Both the position numbers and the translations under genes were made by a program. From the NCBI RefSeq assembly GCF_000423925.1, contig NZ_AUIX01000008.1, positions 124,001 to 188,000 on the forward strand: 64,000 bases of DNA. Direction: 5' to 3'. The notes below the pieces were generated by a model. It had not been told where the DNA came from. It saw only the letters and a list, made by a program, of their open reading frames with translations, and ran no database searches. Shown piece by piece: positions 26,335-35,940 of the stretch (position 1 is its first letter; every line of letters starts with the position of its first letter). The stretch comes from Butyrivibrio sp. VCD2006 (lineage in GTDB: Bacteria; Bacillota; Clostridia; Lachnospirales; Lachnospiraceae).

Positions 26335-26363
26335 TTGACTGTAAGTGCGCAAAATGCTATATT
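26335..26363 (+). promoter_or_regulatory. Sigma-A promoter of the CNNM/CBS gene
   Basis: TTGACT (26335-26340), a 17-base spacer and TATATT (26358-26363), about 49 bases before the ATG at 26412. Confidence 0.7.
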
Positions 26364-26383
26364 CTAACTTGACGCATTTTGCG
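26348..26383. promoter_or_regulatory. Inverted repeat enclosing the -10 of the CNNM/CBS gene
   Basis: CGCAAAATGC (26348-26357) and GCATTTTGCG (26374-26383) are perfect ten-base arms 16 bases apart, with the -10 box immediately after the left arm. The layout fits a repressor operator. It lies in the divergent region between the J-domain gene and the CNNM gene, so it could act on both. The cognate regulator is unknown. Confidence 0.55.
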
Positions 26384-26411
26384 ATTTTGATAGCAAAGGA
26401 GATGAATATAG

Positions 26412-27818
26412 ATGGACGATGGTGGGCCCACTGTCACTGCCTTTATACTGATATTTATAACAATGATGCTGATTGATGTGCTATGCTATGGCTTTGGTGC
26501 AGCGATCGAGAATCTTAAACCCGATGATATTTATAAGAACAATGATAAGGATGAGGACTCAAATAATCCGCTTCATGCAAGAGAGAAAAAATCTGCTAAG
26601 AAGCTTGAACAGATACTTGAGTTTCCGGGACGTTACATCAATACTATTCAGCTCCTAACGCTCCTTATCAATATGATTTTCGGTGTCATTTATATCAGAG
26701 AACTGAGCAGTTTCACATATGGTCTCATGAGCAGTCATATTACAAATGTAGCACTTTTGCAGATCATCTCTTATGTAATAGCTTTTATTCTGCTTATGTA
26801 CGTTATACTCACCATAGGAGTGCTCATACCGAGAAAACTGGGTACCAGGTATCCTGAAAAATGGGCATATTTTGGTGTTGGAGCTATTTCACTGATAATA
26901 AGCTTCTTTAGTCCGTTTACAGGGCTTGTCAGATTAACTGCCATGGGAATCCTAAGAATATTCGGATTTCACTGGGATGCGGATGATAACGATGTAACTG
27001 AAGAGGAAATCAAATCAATGGTTTCCGAAGGTCAGGAGCAGGGCGTTCTTCAGGACTCAGAAGCAGACATGATCTCAAATATCTTTGAGTTCTCGGATAA
27101 ACAGGCTCAGGACATCATGACCAACAGAAAGGCTATGGTGTGCATCGACGGTAATACCACGCTCAAGGAAGCAGTTAATTTCATGCTCGATATGAACAAC
27201 AGTAGATTTCCGGTTTATCTCGACAATATCGATCACATAATCGGAATACTTCATATAAGAGATGCCATGAAAAAGCTCTCCGAGCACACGGACGATGATA
27301 CACCTTTGAGGAAAACAAGAGGACTTCTGAGATCTCCCAGAAATGTACCGGAGACCAGAAATATTGACAGCCTTTTCCATGATATGCAAAAGTCCAAGAC
27401 TCAGATGGTTATCGTAATCGATGAATACGGACAAACTGCAGGTCTTGTGTCCATGGAGGACATTATCGAGGAAATCGTTGGTAACATCATGGATGAATAT
27501 GATGCTGATGAGGATTACATAGAGGCTACATCCAATAAAGATGAATTCATAATCGAAGGAAAGACACCTCTCGAGGATCTTGAAGACAGGTTTGGAATAG
27601 AATTTGAAGATGCCAATTTTGAAACAGTAAACGGCCTTCTTATTTCCAAACTGGACAGGATTCCTGAGGAGGGTGAGGACTTTACTGCAGAGATCGAGGG
27701 ATATTCATTCAAGATCCTTTCGGTCAAGAACCACATGATCCAAAGCGTTTTAGTTAAAAGGATTAAAGATGAAAAATCCGAGGATACTAAAGACGATCAG
27801 GAAAATAAAGAAAATTAA
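26412..27818 (+). CDS. CNNM/CBS-domain membrane protein (CorC/HlyC family)
   Basis: An N-terminal DUF21/CNNM transmembrane domain (helices near residues 6-28, 73-90, 105-135, 145-165) is followed by two CBS domains (about 210-335) and a C-terminal CorC-HlyC domain. Such proteins are linked to magnesium or cobalt efflux and tolerance; older annotations call them hemolysins without good reason. Its 468 residues carry an extra acidic tail. AAAGGAGATG precedes the ATG. yebC follows after 20 bases with no terminator between, so the two are probably cotranscribed. Confidence 0.9.
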   Translation: MDDGGPTVTAFILIFITMMLIDVLCYGFGAAIENLKPDDIYKNNDKDEDSNNPLHAREKKSAKKLEQILEFPGRYINTIQLLTLLINMIFGVIYIRELSSFTYGLMSSHITNVALLQIISYVIAFILLMYVILTIGVLIPRKLGTRYPEKWAYFGVGAISLIISFFSPFTGLVRLTAMGILRIFGFHWDADDNDVTEEEIKSMVSEGQEQGVLQDSEADMISNIFEFSDKQAQDIMTNRKAMVCIDGNTTLKEAVNFMLDMNNSRFPVYLDNIDHIIGILHIRDAMKKLSEHTDDDTPLRKTRGLLRSPRNVPETRNIDSLFHDMQKSKTQMVIVIDEYGQTAGLVSMEDIIEEIVGNIMDEYDADEDYIEATSNKDEFIIEGKTPLEDLEDRFGIEFEDANFETVNGLLISKLDRIPEEGEDFTAEIEGYSFKILSVKNHMIQSVLVKRIKDEKSEDTKDDQENKEN

Positions 27819-27838
27819 TAACTTTTTAGGAGGATACA

Positions 27839-28579
27839 ATGTCAGGACATTCAAAATTCGCTAACATTAAGCATAAGAAGGAGAAGAACGATGCTGCAAA
27901 GGGTAAGATCTTTACAGTTATCGGACGTGAGATTGCAGTAGCAGTTAAGGAGGGCGGCCCTGATCCGAACAATAACTTCAAGCTTGCTCAGGTTATTGCT
28001 AAGGCTAAGGCAAATAACATGCCCAACGATACAATTGAGCGTGGTATCAAGAAGGCTGCAGGAGCTGACGGTGGTGTAAACTACCAGAACCTTACATACG
28101 AAGGATATGGTCCTGGCGGCACAGCTATCATTGTTGATACTCTTACAGATAACACTAACCGTACAGCAGCTAATGTAAGAGCAGCATTCTCTAAGGGTAA
28201 CGGTAACGTTGGAACACCCGGATGTGTATCTTACATGTTTGATAAAAAGGGTCAGATTCTTATTGATAAAGAAGAGTGCCAGATGGGTTCTGATGACCTT
28301 ATGATGCTCGTTCTTGATGCAGGTGCAGATGATTTCAACGAGGAAGATGACAGCTACGAAATCCTTACTACTCCCGAGGCATTCCAGGGCGTGGTTGAGG
28401 CTCTTGATAAAGAGAAAATCGTATCAGCTTCTGCTGAGATCACAATGATCCCTCAGAACTATGTTGAGGTTAATGATGAGAACAACGTAAAGTGCATCCA
28501 GAGAATTCTTGATATTCTCGAAGAGGATGATGATGTTCAGGCAGTATATCACAACTGGGATGACAGCAACGCAGAATAA
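27839..28579 (+). CDS. yebC: YebC/PmpR family regulator (TACO1-like)
   Basis: The protein begins MSGHSKFANIKHKKEKND, close to the near-invariant N-terminus of this family, and has the normal length (246 residues) and three-domain layout. The motif GPGGTAIIVDTLTDN is also typical. YebC proteins were first described as transcription factors; recent work ties the family to translation of difficult proline stretches. The gene has a TAGGAGG ribosome site. Codon use is rich in preferred codons, suggesting high expression. Confidence 0.97.
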   Translation: MSGHSKFANIKHKKEKNDAAKGKIFTVIGREIAVAVKEGGPDPNNNFKLAQVIAKAKANNMPNDTIERGIKKAAGADGGVNYQNLTYEGYGPGGTAIIVDTLTDNTNRTAANVRAAFSKGNGNVGTPGCVSYMFDKKGQILIDKEECQMGSDDLMMLVLDAGADDFNEEDDSYEILTTPEAFQGVVEALDKEKIVSASAEITMIPQNYVEVNDENNVKCIQRILDILEEDDDVQAVYHNWDDSNAE

Positions 28580-28607
28580 AAAATAACATTTTTGGGGAGG
28601 CCTTGAG

Positions 28608-30464
28608 ATGAAGCTTGAAAAGACATGGATGGGGATTTGTGTCTGGGTAATTTATTTAGTGGGAATGATATTTGCCATAGGAGTTACCGGCTTTATTTCG
28701 GGGCTTTTTCCGTCTTATGACAGATATTATGTTGCCGGAGGAACTGCAGCATGTGGTATCCTTGTGGCTATAGTTTTAGGACTTGTATTTAACGCAGCCA
28801 TTCAGGGGATTGTGAAAAAGTCAGGCCTTGATAGCTTTAAGAAACCAGTATGGCTTGAGATATTATTACCGATTGTCATTTTAGTTGCTGCATTCTTTGC
28901 ATTTGGATATTCTCAGTCAATTGTAAAAGACTTTACCGGAGATATTCAGCTTTATGACAGTGCGGTTATTGCTGCCAGTGGCCAGGACATAATCCTTTCA
29001 AGCTTTGCCGATAAGGCCTATGTAGCTGTATTAAAGGTATTTATGGGATTTCTTGGTAATTCTCTTAATACAGCCTACGCATTACATCTTGTTCTTAGAT
29101 TATTACTTGTTTTGTTCCTGTACATCTCGATAAGAGTTGTGCTTGGAATGATTCCCGCACTTGCAGGATCGATAGCTGTTATTGCGATACCATCATTCGG
29201 ATACTCGCTTAAAAGTGTTGCTTCTTCGCAGCTTACTTTTACTGCATTCTTTTTCCTTTTGATGCTCACAATATTGTATGTTTATGGCTTTTATACTGCG
29301 GCATCAACACGTTGGTATTACAAGCTTATAAGTATATTATTTGGCGCTTTCCTTGGCTTTATGATTTATTTTGAGGCTGCAAGCGCTACAGTTATTCCAT
29401 TTTTGATCGCAGCCTGGGTGCTTTATGATATGTATGGCGAGACAATCAATGTATGCGTAAATGAGATAATTGTGCTCATTGCCGGTGTGCTTTCATTTGG
29501 TGCAATGCTTATATACGAGGGAGGACCGGACAGCATTCCCGATACATATTATCACTGGACCTGGAGATTCTATGGCTATAACGAAAACGCATGGCTTCTC
29601 ATGGTAAAGGGTTCCCCCTACAATACTTATCTTGCACTGGGGCTTTTAGTTGCAGCACTGATTCCGGCAGTTCTGTTTTTTAAGAAGAGATGCACAAAGA
29701 CAAGCCCTTTTATTATGTGCTCTGTACTTGGACTGGTGGCTTCTGTTTTCCTTGGAGAAACAGCTGCTAACAGTGAAGTTATGATAATAGCATTTGTGGT
29801 AATTTTGATCTGCTGCGGAATTGCTGCAATGATTCATGTAAATGAAATCGAGATCTACTCACATGAGAAGGCTACTGAAAATGAACCTGAGGATGAGACA
29901 GCAGAAAACGGATATGAAGTAGTAACTCCGGAAGAAATTGTTGCAGAGGAAGCTGTTCTCGAAGAAGCTGCTTATGAAGAAGCTATTGCAGATGAAGATA
30001 ATTCTGATGCTTCTGACGAAGATACAGTTGATGAAGAAGCAGTTACCGAAGAAATTGCAGAAGATAAAATTGAAGAAGAAAAGACTGAAGAAGTAGAAAC
30101 AAAAGAAGTAGAAAAAGAAGAAGCAGAAACATCAGGAGAAAACAACATAGAAGAAAATATTACAGAAAATGTTGAAGAGTTACAGGACGATATTCCTGAA
30201 ACCGAAAAAGGCCCGATAGAAAAGAATCAGGAGACACCTCGCTATGTGCCTGAGGGAATGGTACTTCCTATGGGCGAGGAGGATGAGGAGGATCTTGTTC
30301 CTAACTTTAACATGAACAGATTACAGACACAGGATATTGGAATTCTTTCCGTTGGCGGTTCTGAAAATGCTGATGAGAAGAATCTGCCTAAAGACAAGGC
30401 ACCTGTTTCACGTAAGGATGATTTTGATATTAACATCGCTCCGGGCGATGATTTTGATATTTAA
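28608..30464 (+). CDS. Large polytopic membrane protein with an acidic cytoplasmic tail
   Basis: I do not recognise a specific family. About 11-12 hydrophobic segments fill residues 1-420, arranged like GT-C glycosyltransferases or related lipid-linked sugar enzymes, but I see no firm catalytic motif. From about residue 425 the protein becomes extremely acidic (Glu-rich, low complexity) for some 130 residues. It ends with two copies of DDFDI (RKDDFDI and GDDFDI). The repeated terminal motif looks like a docking peptide. GGGGAGG precedes the start. It lies 16 bases before the M16 peptidase gene and may be cotranscribed with it. Confidence 0.85.
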   Translation: MKLEKTWMGICVWVIYLVGMIFAIGVTGFISGLFPSYDRYYVAGGTAACGILVAIVLGLVFNAAIQGIVKKSGLDSFKKPVWLEILLPIVILVAAFFAFGYSQSIVKDFTGDIQLYDSAVIAASGQDIILSSFADKAYVAVLKVFMGFLGNSLNTAYALHLVLRLLLVLFLYISIRVVLGMIPALAGSIAVIAIPSFGYSLKSVASSQLTFTAFFFLLMLTILYVYGFYTAASTRWYYKLISILFGAFLGFMIYFEAASATVIPFLIAAWVLYDMYGETINVCVNEIIVLIAGVLSFGAMLIYEGGPDSIPDTYYHWTWRFYGYNENAWLLMVKGSPYNTYLALGLLVAALIPAVLFFKKRCTKTSPFIMCSVLGLVASVFLGETAANSEVMIIAFVVILICCGIAAMIHVNEIEIYSHEKATENEPEDETAENGYEVVTPEEIVAEEAVLEEAAYEEAIADEDNSDASDEDTVDEEAVTEEIAEDKIEEEKTEEVETKEVEKEEAETSGENNIEENITENVEELQDDIPETEKGPIEKNQETPRYVPEGMVLPMGEEDEEDLVPNFNMNRLQTQDIGILSVGGSENADEKNLPKDKAPVSRKDDFDINIAPGDDFDI

Positions 30465-30480
30465 TTTGTGAGGATATTGT

Positions 30481-33429
30481 ATGAGAGTTGAAGAACTTAA
30501 TACTTATGAAGTATTAGAGCATAGAAGAATAGACGATTTGAATTCTGAAAGTTATATTCTTCGTCATAAGAAGACAGGGGCAAGAGTTGCTCTTTTATCA
30601 AATGATGATGATAACAAGGTCTTCTATATTGGATTCAGAACACCGCCCAAGGATTCAACCGGTGTAGCGCATATCATTGAGCATACTGTTTTGTGCGGAT
30701 CAAAAGAATTTCCGATAAAGGATCCCTTTGTTGAACTGGTAAAGGGCTCATTAAATACATTCTTGAATGCTATGACATATCCCGATAAGACGGTTTATCC
30801 CATAGCAAGCTGCAATGACGCTGATTTTCAGAACCTTATGCATGTTTATCTGGATGCAGTGTTTTATCCTAATATTTATAAAACAGAGAAGATATTTATG
30901 CAGGAGGGCTGGCACTATGAAATGGAAAGTGCCGATGATGAGCTTAAGATAAACGGTGTCGTTTACAATGAGATGAAGGGTGCTTTTTCATCTGCCGATG
31001 AAGTTGTTGCCAGAGATATAAGAAAATCACTTTTCCCTGACACAACCTATGGAATCGAATCCGGTGGAGATCCCGAAGAGATATATAACCTCACATATGA
31101 GGACTATCTTGATTTTCATAGAAAGTATTATCATCCCTCTAACAGCTATATCTATCTCTACGGCAATATGGATATGGCTGAAAAGCTTACATATATCGAT
31201 GAGAACTACCTTTCAGCATTTGATAGTATAAAAGTAGATTCTGAAATAGAAATTCAGAAGGCATTTGATGAGCGTAAGGATATAAAGGACTTTTATCCTA
31301 TTCTCAATGAGGATTCACTTGAGGATAATACATATCTTTCACTTAATTATGCTGTTGGAAGCAGCCTTGATCCTAAATTCTATGTAGCTTTTGATGTTTT
31401 GGATTATGCGCTTTGCTCAGCACCCGGAGCTCCGATTAAAAAAGCTCTTATCGACAAGGGAATTGGCAGCGAGGTATTTAGCGACTACGACAACGGCATA
31501 ATTCAGCCTGTATTTTCAATAGTAGCCAAAAATGCCAATCCTGAGCAGAAGGAAGAATTTGTTTCAACCATCGAGCAGGTTTTAAGAGACCAGGTTAAGA
31601 ACGGCATTGATAAAAAGGCTCTTCTTGCCGGAATTAATGCAGATGAATTTAAGTATAGAGAAGCTGACTTCGGAAGATTCCCCAAGGGACTTCTTTACGG
31701 ACTCCAGGTTTTGGACAGCTGGCTTTATGATGACATGAAGCCCTGGATTAACGTTGAGGCTAATGATACATTTGCACTTCTTAAGGATGAAGTTTCAACA
31801 GGCTATTTTGAAAAACTGATAGAGGATTATCTTCTTAATAATACACATAGTACCATCCTCACAATGGAACCTAAAAAGGGACTTACAGAGGAGAAAGAGG
31901 AAACACTTAGAACCAAACTTAAGGAGTATCGAGACAGTCTTAGTAAAGAAGAGATTGATAAGATTGTTAAGGACACCGCAGATTTAAAGGCATATCAGGA
32001 GGAACCTGACAGACCGGAAGATCTTGCTAAGATTCCGCTTCTTACAAGAAATGATATCAGAAAAGAAGTAGATAAGTTCTACAATGAACTTAGACAGGCA
32101 GGCGATCAGAAGATCCTGTTCCACAACGTATTCACAAATGGAATCGGATATCTGAACTTTGTATTTGATATGAGCAAGGTGCCTGACAGACTGCTTCCGT
32201 ATGCACCTATGCTAAAGACCTTCCTTGGCATGATGGATACTGAAAACTATTCATATGCTGATCTTTATAATGAGATCAATCTTCAGACGGGTGGAATAAA
32301 TGGGTCTATAAGCACATATACAGATGCAAATAAAGTTTCTGAGTTTAAGACCACCTTTGAAGTGAGTGCTAAAGTGCTTTACCCTCAGCTTCAAAAAGCA
32401 TTTGATCTTGTAAGTGAGATCATCTTAAGAACTAAGTTTGATAATAAAAAGAGGATGACTGAAATCCTTGATGAAACATGCAGTAGGGCTCGTTCCGATC
32501 TGGCAGGAGCAGGACATCACAGTGCAGCTTTAAGAGCGCTGTCTTATGTTTCCAAGCCTGCTATGATCTCTGATATGGTTTCAGGAATAGGCGGTTACAG
32601 ACTCCTGGAAGAGGTAAGGGAGAGCATAGCGGATGACGAGTCTGCAGCAGACAAAATAGTTGATAACATGCTTGAACTCTGCAGGATTATTTTCCGTCCT
32701 GAAAATCTTCTCGTTGATTACACCGCATCTGAGAAGGAATATGTAGGTCTTGAGGACAAGGTAAAAGCCTTTGCGGAAGGTCTTCATACTGAAGAGATAG
32801 ACACTGTGGGCTTCAGCATCACATGCGAGAAAAAGAATGAGGCTTTCCAGACAGCAGGACAGGTTCAATATGTATGCCTTGGAGGAAACTTTGCAACAAA
32901 GGGACTTAAATATGACGGATCACTAAGAGTCCTCAAGGTTATGCTTGGCTACGATTACCTTTGGAAGAATATAAGAGTTCTAGGCGGAGCTTATGGATGC
33001 ATGAGCGGATTTGCCAAGAATGGTGATTCATACTTTGTAACCTACAGAGATCCTCATCTTTCAAGAAGTATTGAAGTGTTTAAGCAGGCTTCTGACTACC
33101 TGAAGAACTTTGAAGCTGATGAGAGAACCATCACTCAGTTCATCATTGGAGCGATAAGTGATCTTGATACTCCTAAGACACCTGCAACAAAGGGTGCGTA
33201 TGGACTTACTGTCTATATGTGCAATGCAAGTCTTGAGGATATGCAGCATGACAGAGACACACTTCTTGCAACAGATCAGGAAAAGATTCGCAGCCTCTCA
33301 GCTTACGTTGATGCGTTCCTTTCAGATGAATGTCTATGCGTAGTAGGTGATGGCAATAAGCTTATGCAGAACAAGGATTTATTCGGAAAAGTGGAGCAGC
33401 TTATTTATGCAGGAAAATCAAAAGAATAA
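30481..33429 (+). CDS. M16C-family zinc metallopeptidase, presequence-protease type
   Basis: This is a 982-residue, two-halves inverzincin peptidase. The inverted zinc motif HIIEH is at residues 64-68, followed by the second zinc glutamate region (YNEMKGAFSSADEV). Length and domain order resemble the PreP/Cym1/Hyp-like M16C branch rather than the shorter mitochondrial-processing type. It probably clears small peptides in the cytoplasm; no signal peptide is visible. GAGG precedes the ATG. Its 3' end overlaps or closely abuts era. Confidence 0.93.
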   Translation: MRVEELNTYEVLEHRRIDDLNSESYILRHKKTGARVALLSNDDDNKVFYIGFRTPPKDSTGVAHIIEHTVLCGSKEFPIKDPFVELVKGSLNTFLNAMTYPDKTVYPIASCNDADFQNLMHVYLDAVFYPNIYKTEKIFMQEGWHYEMESADDELKINGVVYNEMKGAFSSADEVVARDIRKSLFPDTTYGIESGGDPEEIYNLTYEDYLDFHRKYYHPSNSYIYLYGNMDMAEKLTYIDENYLSAFDSIKVDSEIEIQKAFDERKDIKDFYPILNEDSLEDNTYLSLNYAVGSSLDPKFYVAFDVLDYALCSAPGAPIKKALIDKGIGSEVFSDYDNGIIQPVFSIVAKNANPEQKEEFVSTIEQVLRDQVKNGIDKKALLAGINADEFKYREADFGRFPKGLLYGLQVLDSWLYDDMKPWINVEANDTFALLKDEVSTGYFEKLIEDYLLNNTHSTILTMEPKKGLTEEKEETLRTKLKEYRDSLSKEEIDKIVKDTADLKAYQEEPDRPEDLAKIPLLTRNDIRKEVDKFYNELRQAGDQKILFHNVFTNGIGYLNFVFDMSKVPDRLLPYAPMLKTFLGMMDTENYSYADLYNEINLQTGGINGSISTYTDANKVSEFKTTFEVSAKVLYPQLQKAFDLVSEIILRTKFDNKKRMTEILDETCSRARSDLAGAGHHSAALRALSYVSKPAMISDMVSGIGGYRLLEEVRESIADDESAADKIVDNMLELCRIIFRPENLLVDYTASEKEYVGLEDKVKAFAEGLHTEEIDTVGFSITCEKKNEAFQTAGQVQYVCLGGNFATKGLKYDGSLRVLKVMLGYDYLWKNIRVLGGAYGCMSGFAKNGDSYFVTYRDPHLSRSIEVFKQASDYLKNFEADERTITQFIIGAISDLDTPKTPATKGAYGLTVYMCNASLEDMQHDRDTLLATDQEKIRSLSAYVDAFLSDECLCVVGDGNKLMQNKDLFGKVEQLIYAGKSKE

Positions 33430-34483
33430 CAGTATGAAATGCGGATATGTAACCCTGATCGGAAGACCGAATGTTGGAAAATCAACTCTGATGAACCATC
33501 TTATCGGTCAGAAGATTGCGATTACTTCACATAAGCCTCAGACAACCAGGGGAAGGATTCAGACAGTGTATACTGATGAGCGCGGTCAGATAGTGTTCCT
33601 CGATACACCGGGTATTCATGAATCCAAGAACAAGCTCGGTGAGTATATGGTCAAGGTTGCAACCAAGACCATTGAAGAGGTTGATCTTATTCTCTGGCTT
33701 GTTGAACCCAGTACCTTCATCGGTGCCGGCGAGCATATGATCATTGATCAGCTAAGAGAATGCAATAAACAGGTCATACTTGTAATAAACAAAATAGACA
33801 CTGTATCCGGTGAGGATTTAGAAAAGTTCATCGAAGCCTATAAAAAGGAAATGGATTATGCTGATATCGTTACTGTTTCCGCATTAAAGAGCGACAACCT
33901 CGATGAGCTTATGCAGAGGATTTACGACAGGCTTCCCTATGGTGATCCTTTTTATGATGATGAGGTGCTCACCGATCAGTCAGAGAGAGATATCGTTGCC
34001 GAAATTATCAGAGAGAAAGCACTTAGACTTCTTTCCGATGAGGTTCCCCATGGTATAGCTGTTACTGTTGAAACCATGAGAACAAGGCAGGTGACTGAAG
34101 CTACAAAGAAAAAAAAATCAAAGCATGTTCATCCTCCGAAAAAAGGAAAGACAGAAGCAAATACTGTTTCATCACAGGAAGCTCCTGATCTTGAAGCAAT
34201 GCTTGCAGCGCTTAAGGGCGGAGAAAAGGATGCGGCAGAGGTTTCAGCCGAAAGCAACATAATGGATATAGAAGCTTCTATTATTTGCGAGCGTGATTCT
34301 CACAAGGGAATTATTATAGGTAAAGGCGGTTCAATGCTTAAAAAAATCGGTTCCACAGCAAGAACTGATATTGAGAAACTGGTTGGCTGCAGAGTCAATC
34401 TCCAGTTATTCGTAAAGGTAAGAAAGGACTGGAGAAATGACACTATACAAATGAAGAATTTTGGCTATAAGAATACTAAGTAG
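33407..34483 (+). CDS. era: GTPase Era with an unusual insert before the KH domain
   Basis: Era binds the 3' end of 16S rRNA and helps assemble the small ribosomal subunit. The GTPase motifs are intact: GRPNVGKST, DTPGI and NKID. The C-terminal KH domain shows RDSHKGIIIGKGG. Between them lies an extra low-complexity stretch of roughly 55-60 residues, first Lys-rich (TKKKKSKHVHPPKKGK) and then Ala/Glu-rich, so the protein is near 358 residues rather than about 300. Start choice: ATG at 33407 has GGAG ten bases upstream and overlaps the peptidase gene; ATG at 33434 (MKCGYVTLIG) would give a more standard N-terminus but has no clear site. Confidence 0.95.
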   Translation: MQENQKNNSMKCGYVTLIGRPNVGKSTLMNHLIGQKIAITSHKPQTTRGRIQTVYTDERGQIVFLDTPGIHESKNKLGEYMVKVATKTIEEVDLILWLVEPSTFIGAGEHMIIDQLRECNKQVILVINKIDTVSGEDLEKFIEAYKKEMDYADIVTVSALKSDNLDELMQRIYDRLPYGDPFYDDEVLTDQSERDIVAEIIREKALRLLSDEVPHGIAVTVETMRTRQVTEATKKKKSKHVHPPKKGKTEANTVSSQEAPDLEAMLAALKGGEKDAAEVSAESNIMDIEASIICERDSHKGIIIGKGGSMLKKIGSTARTDIEKLVGCRVNLQLFVKVRKDWRNDTIQMKNFGYKNTK

Positions 34484-34500
34484 GAAATAAGAGATAACTA

Positions 34501-35151
34501 ATGACCACACTTACCACTGTAAATGGAATGATAATAAAAAGGTCACCCGTAGGCGATTATGACTTCGTGGTTACTATACTTACTTCCGAACGTGGTAAAA
34601 TCACTGCTTTTGCAAAAGGTTCAAGACGTCCGGGAAGTCATCTTGCCGGATCGGTTGAACCTTTTTGTTTTGGAGAATTTACTCTCTATGAGGGAAGGTC
34701 ATCCTATAACATTCAGCAGGCAAATATCTCCAATTATTTTGAATACTTCAGACAGGACTTTACGTGTTCCCTTTATGGCATGTTTTTTCTAGAGCTTGCT
34801 GATTATTACACAAGAGAGAACAATGATGAGAGAGAAGTTTTAAAACTGCTTTATCAGTCCCTAAGAGCTCTTGAGTCGGATAAGCTTGATAATAGGCTGG
34901 TAAAATGCGTGTATGAAATAAAGAGTCTTGTAATAAACGGTGAATTTCCCGGAATTCCAACTGACAGAGATTATGATGGCTCAACGGCATATACTCTTGA
35001 ATTCATAAGAACAGCTCCGATAACAAAGCTATTTACCTTTGCAGTTAAGAGAGAGGTCCTTTTAGAGCTGGAACATATCTGTGATATTTATAGAAAACGC
35101 TTCATCGACAGAAAACTTAACAGTCTGGAGATGCTTAGCACGATTATATGA
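34501..35151 (+). CDS. recO: DNA repair protein RecO, short form
   Basis: RecO loads RecA in the RecFOR pathway of recombinational repair. The N-terminal OB fold is clear (MIIKRSPVGDYDFVVTILTSERGKI, then FAKGSRRP), followed by a helical domain (ELADYYTRENNDEREVLKLLY). At 216 residues it is shorter than the usual 240-260. The zinc-finger cysteines seen in many RecO proteins near the C-terminus are absent. The era-recO order is typical of Firmicutes. A promoter for the next gene lies just downstream. Confidence 0.92.
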   Translation: MTTLTTVNGMIIKRSPVGDYDFVVTILTSERGKITAFAKGSRRPGSHLAGSVEPFCFGEFTLYEGRSSYNIQQANISNYFEYFRQDFTCSLYGMFFLELADYYTRENNDEREVLKLLYQSLRALESDKLDNRLVKCVYEIKSLVINGEFPGIPTDRDYDGSTAYTLEFIRTAPITKLFTFAVKREVLLELEHICDIYRKRFIDRKLNSLEMLSTII

Positions 35152-35179
35152 AATGCCTTATCTGCTGTATAATAACCAA

Positions 35180-35208
35180 TTGAAAAACAGCAAAATGCGT
35201 TATATAAT
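35180..35208 (+). promoter_or_regulatory. Sigma-A promoter of the lipoprotein gene
   Basis: TTGAAA (35180-35185), 17 bases, then TATAAT (35203-35208). The spacer contains GCAAAATGCG, also seen in the same place of the CNNM promoter. Confidence 0.75.
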
Positions 35209-35266
35209 CATAAAAGTGTGCGCAGGGATTGCGCATATTCAAGTTATATTTTTATGAGGTTGATGA

Positions 35267-35881
35267 ATGGATAACAGAATATTTAAGAAAATCATGGTAA
35301 CAGCCATGACAGCCGTAATGCTTTTTGCCTTTACAGGCTGCGGCAAGGGTGGTGATGTATCGGGGCTTGACAGATCTTCAATCGTCATAGAGAAGGATGG
35401 CAAAATTGTAAGTACCATCATTGAAGATTTTGCTGAGAATTATTATGATACTGCTGAGCTTCAGGAGATGACCGAGAATGAGATAAATGCATTTATTGTC
35501 TCAAAGGGTGAAGGCGCAGCTGAGTTTGATTCTCTTGAAAAAGATGGCAGTAAAGTCAAAATGGTGATCAAGTTTGGCAATGCTGAGGATTACTCGGAGT
35601 TTAACAGCGAATCACTTTCATACGTTACAATCTCGGATGCCATAATTACCGGAAAGATTGACGTTAATAACCTGCTTGATGTAAACGGGGCTCCCGCAGA
35701 TGCGGAAAAGGCAGCATCACTTGTAAATGAGCACGTAGTGATAACAGGCAGTAAGAATATAGTAGCATTTCCATATAAGATAAAATATGTTTCACCGGGA
35801 GTGAAAATAGTCGACAAGTATATGGTTGATCTCTCTGAAACAGCGGATGGTTCAACATCCTACATTGTACTTAATAAGTAA
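35267..35881 (+). CDS. Predicted lipoprotein of unknown function
   Basis: A basic, hydrophobic N-terminus ends in the lipobox FTGC (Cys at about residue 25), so the protein should be lipid-anchored outside the membrane. The roughly 180-residue mature part is acidic and soluble ([21 protein letters not shown] and later [22 protein letters not shown]). I do not recognise a named domain with certainty. GAGG precedes the ATG and it has its own promoter. A small inverted repeat follows, but no strong terminator, so read-through into glyS is possible. Confidence 0.85.
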   Translation: MDNRIFKKIMVTAMTAVMLFAFTGCGKGGDVSGLDRSSIVIEKDGKIVSTIIEDFAENYYDTAELQEMTENEINAFIVSKGEGAAEFDSLEKDGSKVKMVIKFGNAEDYSEFNSESLSYVTISDAIITGKIDVNNLLDVNGAPADAEKAASLVNEHVVITGSKNIVAFPYKIKYVSPGVKIVDKYMVDLSETADGSTSYIVLNK

Positions 35882-35886
35882 TATTT

Positions 35887-35923
35887 GAGCATTTGCTCTT
35901 AATAATATATGAGCGTAATGCTC
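35887..35923 (+). promoter_or_regulatory. Twin small hairpins upstream of glyS
   Basis: GAGCATTTGCTC (35887-35898) and GAGCGTAATGCTC (35911-35923) each form a four- to five-pair hairpin, and the arms could also pair across the two. They may form a weak terminator or a leader switch in front of glyS. No T-box elements are visible. Confidence 0.3.
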
Positions 35924-35940
35924 GGAAAGAGGTTTTGGTT

